This document shows positions 10,583 to 22,373 of a DNA stretch of 64,000 nt, piece by piece; the first letter of the stretch is position 1, and each line of letters begins with the position of its first letter. Under the pieces are notes generated by a model. The model saw only the letters and a list, made by a program, of their open reading frames with translations, was not told where the DNA came from and did no database searches. This stretch comes from Rhabditoides inermis (lineage: Eukaryota; Nematoda; Chromadorea; Rhabditida; Rhabditidae), in the NCBI GenBank assembly GCA_963966185.1, contig CAWZYM010000285.1:219001-283000 (forward strand). The letters are read 5' to 3'. The position numbers and the translations under genes were made by a program.

Positions 10583-10803
10583 ATGACGTCATCTATGTCA
10601 TCCCTCACCATCGCGTCTCGGAAGGCCGATGGAGTGGAGCTGCTTAAGCAGAAGAGAAACAATGAAGCTGTCAAGGTGAGGTGACTTTTCTCATATCTAC
10701 TTTTCTATTTTTCCAGAAGTTCACACAGGCTATTCGTCTGAATGAGCCTGGCAACGACGACATCAAGGCTCAGTGTCACAACAACAGGGCTGCCGCCAGA
10801 GAG
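10583..10803 (+). pseudogene. TPR-family fragment E (first two exons only)
   Basis: Exons 10583-10675 and 10717-10803 match exons 1 and 2 of TPR gene B: start with MTSS, then DGVELLKQKRNNEAVK, and TQAIRLNEPGNDDIKAQCHN ending AAARE at a GT donor. No later TPR exon follows; LINE debris begins by about 11.3 kb. This is a truncated duplicate retaining an open frame and a promoter-like module. Confidence 0.7.
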
Positions 10804-11329
10804 GTGGGTTCAAGTTCAAGTTATACACAGCAGCCGTCCAATTTTGATCATTGCGGCGGGACCTCGTTTAAATATTGTTTTGGCGAGTGAAAATTCGAGT
10901 CATTGATTTCATAATACTGTAGATCTTAGGGAACACACCTGCGCACACATACGTGTTTATAAATTACAAAATCACAACACACAGCATCCAACAAACTAAC
11001 TGTCAGACCCGTGAGTAGGGACAAAGTGATCAGTGACAGAGTCTATTGACACCCATACGAACGCATAGAAAGAAACTTCATTTCAAACAAAAACACATAA
11101 ACTATTTCAACCGTCCGGGACAGCGAGAAATCCAATTAGCGAACAACATAGTCGCCTGAGTGAGAGCAATCATATTACATACGGGTGAGGTCAACTACAG
11201 TAAAACGAGCGAATTTGTTTGTGAAAAATTCATTAGTATCAGAATTTTATAGATTCCAGTATTTCACAATTTCACAAATTTTTCCAATGTCAAAGTAATG
11301 CTCGAAACCGACATGCCGAATGTACATCA

Positions 11330-11600
11330 ATCGCTTGGTAATTCTTACTATCGGCTGCCAAATCTAATGTTATTCATTCCGGAAAGCGCGCCACCAAGCC
11401 TGTATATACATGTGATGGCTTCGTAATAGCCTGCACTGACTCAATCAAAGATATTGGTCTTTTTCTCACATCCGATCTCAGTCCACGCGAGCACATCAGA
11501 AAAGTCATTCATAAAAACATTCTCTCGAGTCGGTGTATTACGAATGGCCTTTCAACGAAATGGGTCGTTGTTTGTGAACTTCTAAAAATATAAAATACGA
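11330..11600 (+). mobile_element. decayed LINE fragment
   Basis: Translation contains YTCDGFVIACTDSIKDIGLF and TSDLSPREHIRKVIHKN, the RT thumb region of CR1/Jockey-like LINEs. Flanks are interrupted by stops. Nothing gene-like is seen between 10804 and this fragment. Confidence 0.55.
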
Positions 11601-11732
11601 CCAGTTTTTAATACGGTAATGATCTGCTCTTTACTTTTAACGTAACTCAAATAAACAATTTTGAAGATGTGCAGATCCTTTACTAGAAAGCTTGCCCCGA
11701 AACTGTTATATCAATGTACGAGCGTCCCTATC

Positions 11733-12033
11733 CCGGACAGAGTTTACACCCCGACCTTACAGAACTTGTTGGTGTGCTTCAACCACCTATGTTTTTGGAC
11801 ATAACTATGATTGTCTTGGTAGAATAGGTAAGGGCATTGCGATCTAACATGGTTTGACTCAAATTTATGAAAATGCAAATTTCGAAAATTTGCATATTTG
11901 TATCGAATCAGAAACAGGTAGTAAGAATAGTGGTAATAGTAACTGTTAGTAACAATACTGGCTTTGAAGCTGCTCAAATTGAGACAGTACATCAAGTTAT
12001 GTGTGGTCGGGGTGTAAACTCTGTCCGCGATTG
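11733..12033. mobile_element. short inverted-repeat element
   Basis: CGGACAGAGTTTACACCCCG near 11735 is repeated in inverse near 12010-12030, enclosing about 300 bp without coding capacity. No clear target duplication was found. From 12034 to 12422 nothing else is recognised. Confidence 0.45.
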
Positions 12034-12422
12034 GGCGTGTCATTATCAACGTAGACTGAAACACATTTGGAGCTAGATACTTTGTGGACTCGCATAATTT
12101 AGTCAGATTCGCGCCTTGTTTATAGCTGTCTGTATGGTTTCGTAAACGCTTCCAAACTTTTCATGCTTGCTAAAACAAGATAATCGTCACTGCGTTCAAA
12201 TGGCTTGAATTACAGTATCTCCAAGACTTTAGCCATAGTTTTATCACACATCGAGTTGTGAAGTTTGAAGTTTTTTTCAGTACATTATGCCAATAAAAAA
12301 TGCAGTATGGCAATTAAAAGACGGGCTTCAGAGTACGATTAATGCCTTGTTTCACAAAAAAACTTCTTTCGTTTCACCCACCCGTATGTAAAGTAAAATT
12401 TAAATTGTACACTCTTTTGCAG

Positions 12423-15400
12423 TTCATCTCTCTATTCAACTGTGACTACCGGAACATTGTGAGCGAGTTCGCAGATGTGGAGATCTTCCTGATTTCGCTG
12501 GATTCGCTGCTGCTCGAGTGCCTCGCCCATAAGTACCACAACTGGACCCTTGCTGGACAGAGCGTTGTCCTCGCTGTGCAGGTACGTATGTTCAAATAGT
12601 GGAACTGTGGTGATATCACAGATTATTGACTGAAGCATTGTAGCTAGACCGATTCCTGGAGCAATTTGTGAACCTGGGCGGCAAGTTCAAGCTGGTGGTG
12701 TTCACTGATCTGGCTGCGCAGTTTGCCCGTGACACTACTTTGTCATGGGCTCGCGCTGCTGCTCTCGCACACATCCAGACCGGACAGTTCGCCAAGGACC
12801 TCGAATTCTTCAGGTTGCAAAACATCGCAAAGTGTTTTGTGATTGTTATCATTTTAGTGGTCTGTCGGACCCGCGATGGGAGCAGTTCCTCAACGATCTT
12901 ACTCCCTCGTTTATTGTGAGTGTTCTATCTTGGTCTATCATGCATGAACATGTCGTCTAGATGATATCGACCGACAACGTGACGTCCGAGGTGTGCGCTC
13001 AAGAGGATGTCAACTTTACTCCTCAGCTCGAGACTATCGGTAAGCATTTAGCTGCATACACTAATTATCGAAATCATCTATATACTTATCGCGTAATATG
13101 ACAGTGCTGCACTCTCTGTCGATGGCCATTCCGGTCGTCTATCTTACGGGTATTGTCGTCAACTTTGCTTCCGTGTCCGCATACTTCATCGATCCGAAGC
13201 TGGTGGTGAAGCAGAACTGGGACAGCTACGTCGCCGCCTTTTGGGAGGGCAACTGTGAGTCTAAACAATGTTGTGTTCCATTTAATTTTTTTTCAATAAT
13301 TATTATCTTTTATTATTTTATTTTTCAGCTGATGCTCTGAAGGTGGCCAAGAATCCTAGCAAGAATGTGTCTTCTGTGAAGACTCCGACTCAGCTCTGGG
13401 CAAATATAATTTCCAGCATCGACAAGAGGTACGAGTGTGGAGTGTAGTAGTATTAATGCGGCGCTCTGTTGCAGTGGCGCTTCGGAGCATTTCGAGTCGC
13501 TGTGCTGTGCTGTTCTGTTGTCGTCTCTGGTGTGTGGTCGGCGTGGCGTGCAGAGGGTGTATCTGGAGGAGAGGAAGGATGGCAAGCGCGGACTCGACGT
13601 CGTTCGAGACCGACGACTCCTAATCAACGCTGCTGCTGCGTTCCTTGAGAAGATTGACTTTAAGGTACCCGGACATTTTTTCTGTTATCATATTAAACTT
13701 TTTTGTAAAGTATATGTTATTTTATAGACTTGTAAGTTTGCGGTGTCGGATCTATGGGACGGACGTATGATCCTCGGACTCTTTGACGCCATCACTGCCA
13801 ACGACGCTGTGAGTAATTCGGTAAACTGTGAGCAATGGTCACGGTTTGCGATACAGCATAGATGATGCATTTTGTTTAGGTGCTTCCGTACCGCTGCCAG
13901 GAGGAGTTTGCTGCTGCGTTCACTGCCGCCAGTCTCACGAAGCCGATTCCGACTGACACTAACGAGAAGCTGTTTGAGCCGCAGCCTGAGCCGGCCGGTG
14001 CGTGTTGCATAGAATATAGACATGGGAAGGGGGCGGTGAGCGAGAAGGATGTGTTGGATTGCAGATCCTCTTGCCGATTTGCCCATTCTGTACAATGTTG
14101 AGTCTACCTTGTTGGACAAGTTTGTGCCTGAGCAGAAGAGGGCGGGCAGCGCGCACAAGGTGGACGACCGCGCCAAGCAGGGTGAGTGGAAAAGGAAGAT
14201 GATTGGAAAGAGGGAAGGGATGAATGAATGATTGCAGACTATGCTGACTGGTTCCGCGAGAACCTGTCGTGGAAGTTCAAGACGATCGAGGAGGAATTCG
14301 CGAAGCCTCCCGAGAAAGTGGTGGACGCATGGCAGCTGAAAAGAGCCAACAAGGCCAGACAGTTCATGAGCAGGTAAGCAATAAAAGATTAGTCATCTTG
14401 TCACTTTATCATCTTCAATCATATCATAACCGTCTCTAGGTGGTATGAGATGTTTGCCAACTCGCTCGAGGGTCGTGGTTCGAACCTGCTCGTCGATTTC
14501 TCACGTACACCTCGTGGATTTGCTGTAGAGGAGAAGGATGATGAAGACAAGAAGAAGAAGGGCGGATGGGCCGGACAGAAGCCTGGCAAAGAGAAGCCTG
14601 GTAAGAGGGGTTTTAATTGAATGTGTGTATGTGATGAGGACATTTTCAGGAAAGGCTGGTGCTAAGGGCAAAGCACCGGTTTTGTCGAAGAAGGATCAGA
14701 TTCTGGCTGCGAACGCGGCTGCCAAGGCTGGAAAGCTGGTGGACGGAGAGAAGGCCAAGATCAAGTTTGCCACCCAACAGGGCAAGAATGTGATTGAAGA
14801 AGAATTGAAAAAGAAAAGAATGCATAATGAAATGGTTGTTAAGGCGATCACGTATTTGGAGAACCTCATGTCTGGACTGGAGCTGCCGGAGACGAAAGCG
14901 CTGTGTGTGTTCGAAACGACAGTGCGTGTGGGAAAGGATTTGGCTGCCACCTTCAACGGACCCGACAACAAAGAGGCCCGCCGAAGTGAGGGAGTCAAGC
15001 TCATAGGACTCATAAAGGCATGCTTCACAAAGCACTGGGAACATCTCGATGAGAAGCAGAAGGACCAGGTGAGATATCCCAAATTTCATCAATGTATTGG
15101 TTTAATTGTTGGACCATTTAGATTGTCGACTTGTGGGTGTCGCTGGGATTTGATGCGCCGACAGGTAGGAAAGCGTCGTCGGATGCACTCGCCAAGAAGC
15201 TCGACCTCTCTCTTAACATGGTTTACTATCAGGTAAGCGAAGAGCCATCTAGTATAGTGTACTATGAGTGTTGTTGTTTAGATGGCGTATGGAGGCCAGC
15301 TGATCGACATCCAATCGGATCCAAAGAAGGACGACCGTGTCACTGGATTCGCCCCTGACGCGTGGCAAAGGCGCATGCTCGACATTGTCGACAAGGGCAA

Positions 15401-18400
15401 TTCTGCCGTTATCATTGCTCCCACTTCCGCCGGAAAGACATTCGTCTCCTACTACTGCATCGAGAAGGTGCTCCGCGCATCTGATGATGACGTTGTAGTC
15501 TTCGTCTCTCCTTCCAAGGCTCTCACCAATCAGGTAAGAAAAGCTAAATTGAAAAAAAAAATTATATTGGTGAATGAATTGCTTAGGTTTGCGGTTCGGT
15601 GTATGCCCGCTTTCGCAACAAGTCGATGTCTCCTGGCCGCGCCCTGTTTGGAACGCTCACCTCTGATTATGGACTGAACGCGCTCAACTGCCAGGTGCTG
15701 GTCACTGTGCCCGAGTGTCTGGAGCAGATACTCCTCTCCACCAACCCCGTTGTGCAGCAGTTCGTCTCCCGCATCAAGTGAGTCATGATCTGCACTTATC
15801 TCATCCATCATATTCTTCCTTTTTAGGCACGTCATCTTTGATGAAGTGCACTCTATCGGTGCGTCTGAGGAGGCTCACATCTGGGAGCATCTACTGCTGC
15901 TCATTCGCTGTCCGTTCCTCGCCCTTTCTGCCACCATTGGCAACGCCTCTAAGCTGCACGAGTGGCTGAATGCGTCTGAACTGAGCAAGTCAGACGGAAA
16001 GAGGAAGGTGGAGCTTATCCAGTACGGAGAGAGGTACTCCGAGCTTGAACTCGCCATCCAGAACATCGACAAGCCCCAACCAGTCACCGAGATGATTGGT
16101 GAGTAAAGTACACAGTGATTGATTATCGAGTTGATGAGAAAGTTTAATGTTGAGAGGGCGATGCTGCTGGCGACTCAAAGAAGGCTGTGACTGGAGAGAA
16201 GAAGGACGTGCTCTTTTCGTTCATGCCGTATGGAGTGTACATGCCGGAGAAGCTGCGAATGTTCGGTATTCCCGACGACCAGCAGCTGACTGCCAGGCAG
16301 ATCCTCGACCTTTACCGCATCATGGCTGATGTCGACGAAGCTACCAAGTGAGTGGACCGGGCGGGGTGCGGGATAAGAAGTGGGAAGAACATGACGGTGA
16401 TGTGTGCGTTGCAGGGCCGAGTTTGAGCCGTGCGCCTACTTTGGATTTAAGCAGGGCCAGGCGGTGTGGCTATCTCGCGGCGACCTGCGTCGCATGGAGA
16501 ACGGACTGAAGAAGAGATTCCTCGATTGGCTCTCGAACGACTCGGCCAAGATGAACCTGGTGCTAAAGAAGCTCAACTCGCCGGTCAAGAAGCAGCTCTC
16601 TCACAGAGCTGTGCCCTTCAACAAGACTACAGTCGCGGTGGAGAATATTGTGCCGTTGATCGATGAGATGAGGGAGAAGGCGATGCTGCCTGCCATCTGT
16701 TTCAACGATGACAGACACGTGTGCGAGGCTCTTGCCACTCGAGTCGCTGAGGAGCTCGAGGAGAGACAGAAGGAATTTGAAAACTCGGCAGAGTTCAAGT
16801 CCAAGTACGCGATCAAGGACGAAGAGAAGCTTATGAAGCTGGCAAAGAGGAAGAGGGATGCGAAGGAGAGCAAAAAGGGCAAGGGAGACAAGGACGAAAT
16901 GGATGATGTGCGGGGAGAGGACGAGGAGGTGGACCCTCTGGCCGCCCAGAGACATAAGATCAGGGAGGCGCTCGCCAGGTGAGTGAGGGGAAGGAATGGG
17001 ACACAAGTGGATGGGATGCATACATGTGTGGTTGCAGGTTCAAGCTGCGCGGTCGCCGTTCGGGAGACGATGACATCTATGATAAGATGACGGAGAGGAT
17101 GAGCAAGGCTGGCAAGGGCAAGGAGAGCACGAAGCTGCTGCTGCGTCTGTTCGAGAGGGGCATCGGTTTCCACCACGCCGGACTGTCGATGGCCGAGAAG
17201 GGTGCGGTCGAGGTGCTGTTCCGATCCGGACATCTCGCCATCATCTTCTCCACCTCCACTCTCGCTCTCGGGTCAGTCGAATAGCATGACGCAGGCTGTA
17301 ACGTATTGCTTGCAGAATGAACATGCCGTGTAAGACGGTCATCTTCGGAGTCGACACTGCCATGCTCACTCCTCTCATGTTTCGTCAGATGTCTGGTCGT
17401 GCGGGTCGTCGTGGCTTCGACCATTCAGGAACTGTCGTGTTCATGAGCGTGCCCACCAGGTGTGAAAGGAAGATGGAGCATGACTGATTGACAATGAGTC
17501 TCATTCAGCAAGATTCGTCGTCTGTTGACAGCATCATTGTCCACCCTCAACGGAAACCCTCCGTTCACGACGGGATTCCTTCTGCGTCTGCTCGCTTACG
17601 TCCATCAGCAGGACTTGGTCAGTTGATAAGAATGGTTATGATACTTATACGTACGTTACGTGTTTAGATAAGCGAGGATCGCTCTGGTCAACCGGTGTCG
17701 ACAGTGGAGCATCGCGCACAGACGGCGCTCACTCTGCTGCAGAACTCGTTCTCTCTTTACACTCGCAAGGAGAAGTCGGTGCTCTCTACTCAGCTGCGGC
17801 TCTACACTGCCTTCTCTGTTCAGTTGCTGCGCCACTTGCAGCTGGTTGATGACAAGGTAAGAAAGAAAAGAGAAATCCAAATTTGACACTCACTGTATAT
17901 TTTAGGGGGCAGCCAAAGGTCTGGCCGGTCTGTCGGTGCATCTGCAGGACTCGCACGCCGGCAACCTGCTATTCGTGCACTTGCTCCAGAAGGGCGCATT
18001 TCACCAGTTGTGTAAGACGTACACGGGAGACAAGCTGAAGAAGAAGCTGGTGGTGGTGCTGGCGAACCTGTTCACCCGGCTGCGCCTGCCGCCCACCTGG
18101 CAGCCCGACGACAAGGGTAGCTATCCCGCCGACCAGCCCTGCTCGGTGAGTGGCGCGACGAGGCTTGAAGAGCCTATCGAGTCACTCTCTCGTTCAGATC
18201 TTCCTCGAGGCGCTGCCCAAGAAGATGCGCAACATGGTGGACGTGTACAACAAAACGGCCCTCGACTTGTATGCACGCTACCTGGCTGCTGCTGGAGGCG
18301 GACAGCTGATTGTGAGTTGGCATGAGATAGCATTCATTGGTGTCAACTGTTGCAGTCGCCCCGTTTCGGAGTGTCTGGCTGTTCGGCCGAGTCGGCGTCT

Positions 18401-18857
18401 CTGTTTGGAGAACAGCTGGTCGCTCCAATGTTTGAGGGATACGCACATGACCACTCGTTCCTGCCTACCATCAACTTCGACGAGGCAGACCACAGAGGAA
18501 AGAAGGTGAGAAGGAAAAGAATGAGTTGATTGAATAATGAATACATTGTAGGTTCACTTCAACGCGTATGTCGTTGACTTCTGGCAGTTCGAGTCTCGTA
18601 AGATGCTGGAGACTGCGAACCGTCTGCACACGTCGCAGATGTGGTATCTGCTCGCAGACTTCAACGTGGGTCGCTATCGACTATCGAGTGGATGAGGGCT
18701 ATGCTGTATGTTTCAGAGTGTTCTCAACCGCATCTCGGTCGGTCTGACGGCTGTCGCTCGCCCGCAGGACTGTGTTGCCGAGGCAATGAAGGAGCTCGCC
18801 CACGAATACGACCTCAAGTTCCGATCGGCTTTCGGAATGAAGCTCAAGTTCAACTGA
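12423..18857 (+). CDS. DDX60-like Ski2-family DExH-box RNA helicase
   Basis: At least 28 exons with GT-AG introns join in phase to about 1,650 residues. The N-terminal block ([20 protein letters not shown] onward, to 12915) matches the start of DDX60 proteins. A Lys-rich stretch follows at 14540-14820. The helicase core has motif I APTSAGKT (about 15418), motif II DEVH (about 15840), motif III SAT (about 15929) and motif [12 protein letters not shown] (about 17387), all intact. The C-terminal winged-helix and ratchet-like region runs to the stop at 18855-18857. Length is close to human DDX60 (about 1,710). In vertebrates DDX60 is linked to antiviral RNA sensing and RNA decay; the role here is unknown. 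The true first exon is uncertain: ATG at 12342 is in frame but lies upstream of a good acceptor at 12422, so a short upstream exon is also possible. Confidence 0.9.
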
Positions 18858-19359
18858 GCAGCCGTGCGACGGAAAGAGAACAAGAGGGGGAAGGAAAGAT
18901 AGTGTAGTTGTTTTGTTGTTATGTATGGCTTTGGTATCTAACGTGACCGGTGTATGAGCTGTTGTTGAATCCTCGATCACCGGTGCGTTGAGTCTTTCCA
19001 TTTCTCTTTTCTTTCCGGTGAAATTGATACCGTTGTTGAATGCACGTTTTCTTCGAATTTTCACGCGTGCGCTCTATTCATTTTTTTTGCTTTTTTTGTT
19101 CCTGTCTGTAGAGGAAGAGGTATTTTTTTATTATAGTATGTATATGATAATAAAAAAATTTTTTATGATGCTATCCTGAAGACGATTTGGGAACCATTTT
19201 ACCTGGTCTGCCTATCACGTTTACGATGTTTTTTCCATGGATTTACTGTTGTTGTGAGATTGAATGATGAAATGGAAGAAAAAAAAGAACATTCATTGGA
19301 TTGTATTGGCCCTATATGCGCCAACATAGCTCCTAGTAACCACCTCTACCGATTCTTAC
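18858..19359. other. 3' flank of the helicase gene
   Basis: AT-rich 3' untranslated and intergenic DNA with AATAAAA-like signals near 19148. No gene is seen. Confidence 0.5.
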
Positions 19360-19962
19360 AGAGACGGTGTGATATATGATCGAGAATTCACTGTAAGGGT
19401 CAATAACAGTTTTTCTGAAGCCGCAAAATCACCATCTGGAGTGCCTCAGGGTACGGGTTTGCGACAATTTTCTTTATTATGTACATCACTGGTATTGAAA
19501 TCGATTTGCCAAAAGGTATTCAATTCCGAGCTTTCGCAGATAATATCAAGATATACATTTCTTACAATCTCGTATCAGCTGATACCGCGCACCTCTCACT
19601 ACAAACAGCGATTAATCACAATAGTAGACGGGCTCGCCTCCTGGCTGCGCTCAATCACCACATGTGACCAGACCGTGCTTATCTCACTTTTCAAAACGTA
19701 TGTACTACCCGTTAATGAGTTTGCTTCGCCGGTCTGAAGTCCACATCTATTGAAAGATGTACGAGCGCTAGAGAAAGTGCAGCGCTATCTCACCCGAATC
19801 CTCTTTTACCGTGTGTTCCCTTACGATGAATATCCTCTCACAATGCCAGACTACTCAATCCGGTTGAAGCTCTTAGGTCTCACTAGTCTATGTGAGCGGC
19901 GTGCTCGTAGTGATATCGTGTTTGCACACAAGATGTATTATCTTTTAAAAGGACTTCCGTAA
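19360..19962 (+). mobile_element. frameshifted LINE remnant
   Basis: Pieces in different frames give REFTVRVNNSFSEAAKSPSG followed by VPQG, then LASWLRSITTCDQTVLISLF, then ALEKVQRYLTRILFYRVF and LLGLTSLCERRARSDIVFAH. This is the order of a LINE RT C-terminal region, broken by frameshifts and a stop near 19737. Confidence 0.7.
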
Positions 19963-20232
19963 GAGAAGAATTTGTGTTACTCAATGTAATGCAACAAAAG
20001 CTCATGCATTTTATCAATCGAAATAGTAAACAAACCTGCTCTTTCTACAATAAAAACTAATGCGAGCAAATTGTCGGGAAATTGATTTCGGTATCCGATC
20101 GATTATATATAACTTGCTATAACTATTGGAGCAGGTTTGTGTACTATTTAGATTGATAAAATGCATGAGCTTTTGTTGCATTACATTGAGTAACACAAAC
20201 TCTTCTCTTACGGAAGTCCTTTTAAAAGATAA
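19938..20232. repeat. foldback repeat overlapping the end of the LINE remnant
   Basis: TTATCTTTTAAAAGGACTTC at 19938 and its reverse complement ending near 20232 start arms of about 95 bp that stay nearly perfectly complementary (for example GTTACTCAATGTAATGCAAC), around a spacer of about 100 bp. The left arm includes the last LINE codons, so the arm is an inverted duplication of LINE DNA. Confidence 0.75.
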
Positions 20233-20424
20233 TGAATGTACTTTTATTGGATTTCATATAAATCTATCTACATTAACATGAACCACAAAACATTTTTTTT
20301 AAAAAGAAATCCAACAGTTTACTCACCTTGTTGAGTCCAAAATTGTATAAAATTAGCAAAAAAGAGTTTAGGTAATGCTGATGGGAAAATTTACAACTCC
20401 AATGTCATTTCTATGTAAAATCAT

Positions 20425-20525
20425 ATATTACAAAAGGTTTGCCGCCAGCCGGAACCGAACTCGAGCCATGTGTCTCAACGGGCGCAATCGCTAATCACAA
20501 CACTACTGTGCGCACGGCAGAGCCC
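20425..20525 (-). repeat. tRNA-like sequence
   Basis: Minus strand: GCCGTGCGCA, an A-box-like TAGTGTTGTGATTAGCG and a B-box-like GAGTTCGGTTCCGGC followed by GGCGGC. Stem pairing is too poor for a confident functional tRNA. It is probably a tRNA-derived repeat. Confidence 0.35.
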
Positions 20526-21492
20526 GCGATCTAAACGATATCAGTGCAATCCACAGGCAGTGCGGATTGTGCACCTCCTGTCTGCTGGGGGCAGCCGGTG
20601 CGCGACACCCCCCCCCCCCCCTTAGAAAACGTTCCGTACACGGGGGATTGCCTGCCCCTCAGGGGGCGCGCGCGCGTATCTCGCTTCCTACAACAGCTAG
20701 CGTTACCAAAATCGAAACTTAACCATTTTCTAACATCCTGATAACATCTATCAGCATCACATTGTTCTCGTAAAGATTCTAAGGAACCTATCGTTCAATC
20801 GCCTTTTGCCGATTCTAGCGCGCGACTAGGGTTAACACAAACCAACCAGCGCTGCCGCGCTGGTTGTAATAAAGGGCTATCCCATTCTCAACGCTGTTCC
20901 GCATCAAACCAAGTCGCGGGCGCACAGGCGGTTTCGCGTTTCATAACAAGGCTACTAGATCCACATTACTACACAACTCATTTGCTCTCCGAACCGCACG
21001 ATACATTCTCGCTCTCACCAAGGCATATCCAGGCCAGGCATATTCAGAAAACGGCACTCGCTTTTTGTGAAAGCTCTATCACGCATTGATATATATCTAA
21101 GACACTCAATCTCAAACACTGAGGACCCTGTCCTTTTTCGCATTTCTTTTGCATAAATGTTCATGTCTATTTGTTGTGTTTGTGTCGTTCGTTCTGTGTT
21201 CGTACGCCCGTACCGTCTTGGCGTGTCGCTGGCTCAACTCTACTCCACTCCGGCTGCTTTCTGGTGGTCGACACGGTCTCTCTCTCTCACCTCCCGCCAC
21301 ACACACCATTCGTGGAGAGAAGTCTTACTAGAGCACATCACCATGCTCCCCCGTCGTCCTCTGACCACCAAACAATTGATAATTTCTATTTAGTCACACA
21401 CCCTTTCCCATCAGATAAGTGCATATAGTTTCAACCCCATGTCACATAACGACTATTGATTTGCTATGCGCTGAGTTATTGATATAGTGAGA
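20526..21492. other. no gene recognised
   Basis: It contains a poly-C run (about 16 C at 20611-20626), a hairpin ACCAGCGCTGCCGCGCTGGT (20851-20870) and GC-rich spacer. Open frames here are short and lack domain similarity. Confidence 0.4.
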
Positions 21493-22373
21493 TCCTATCA
21501 GGCATTTGATACAGGTGTTGGCGAAACGCGTCTTCGCATTTCCCGTCGTCGCCGGACGTGTACACGCAGGCGTTCGCGCGGCTCTGCGAGTTCAAGGAGT
21601 TCACTCAAGCTCTGACGGTCATCAACGACCCGCGCGTCGACGGCTGCGACCTCATCAAGTGAGTCGAGCTCCTGACATCCAATTCAAAGTCTCATTCCGT
21701 CGTCCAGGCACCTTCGCGAGATCGCCTCTCTCTTTACAAACAGCGTCGCTAATCCCATCGCCAAGGCGCGTCATTGCGAGGTGCTAACTGTTAAAAAATG
21801 TTTTGATTTGAACATTTGAATACGAGTTTTGTAGGAGATGCTGCGTGCTTGCGGTCTTCCCAGATACGCCACCTCTATGCTCGCTTCGGTGAGCGTTGAT
21901 TGTTACATACAAAGACTTACTAGCGCTGTCGTAATTTTGTAGTGAAACGACGAGGTAGAAATTGCTCTTTTGAAATATCACTATCAGCCGACCATAAACC
22001 AAATATGTGGCAGGTGTACTGGACCATGGGTCGAGGCACATTGCCGAGAGGGACAACGCGGCCGAGCTAGCGCATCTCTCCCTCTCCCTTGTCAACAGTA
22101 CAAAGTAAGTATAATTACTTGGAAGTACGTTTGAAATATCATGCTTCTTCAGCGTCTACTCGGCGCGCGGTCGGCCCGACGACTTCCCGCCCGAGAGGGA
22201 GGAGGCGGTGCGCAGGTCTGTGTCCAAAGACAATTCTGAAGGGAGTATTGTGAAGAGATATACGGCAACTCTGAAGTTTCACATCCACGTGGATTGAGGT
22301 GTCTCGCCGTCGATCCGATGCACAACCTGGCGAACGGATCGATGACCGCCGCGCGCAATCGGGCGTTCGACGA
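21493..22373 (+). pseudogene. TPR-family duplicate D, 3' half
   Basis: It is very close to 34061-35051 of TPR gene C, introns included (LTVINDPRVDGCDL, EMLRACGLPRYATSMLAS). Duplicate D has lost about 20 bp at 22030 and about 17 bp at 22067 relative to C, each between short direct repeats (GAGGC and GAGC type). This removes part of one exon and its donor site. Homology breaks at about 22373, inside GCGTTCGACGA, where a Penelope-like element begins, and the last exon resumes at about 23679. It is non-functional. Confidence 0.85.
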
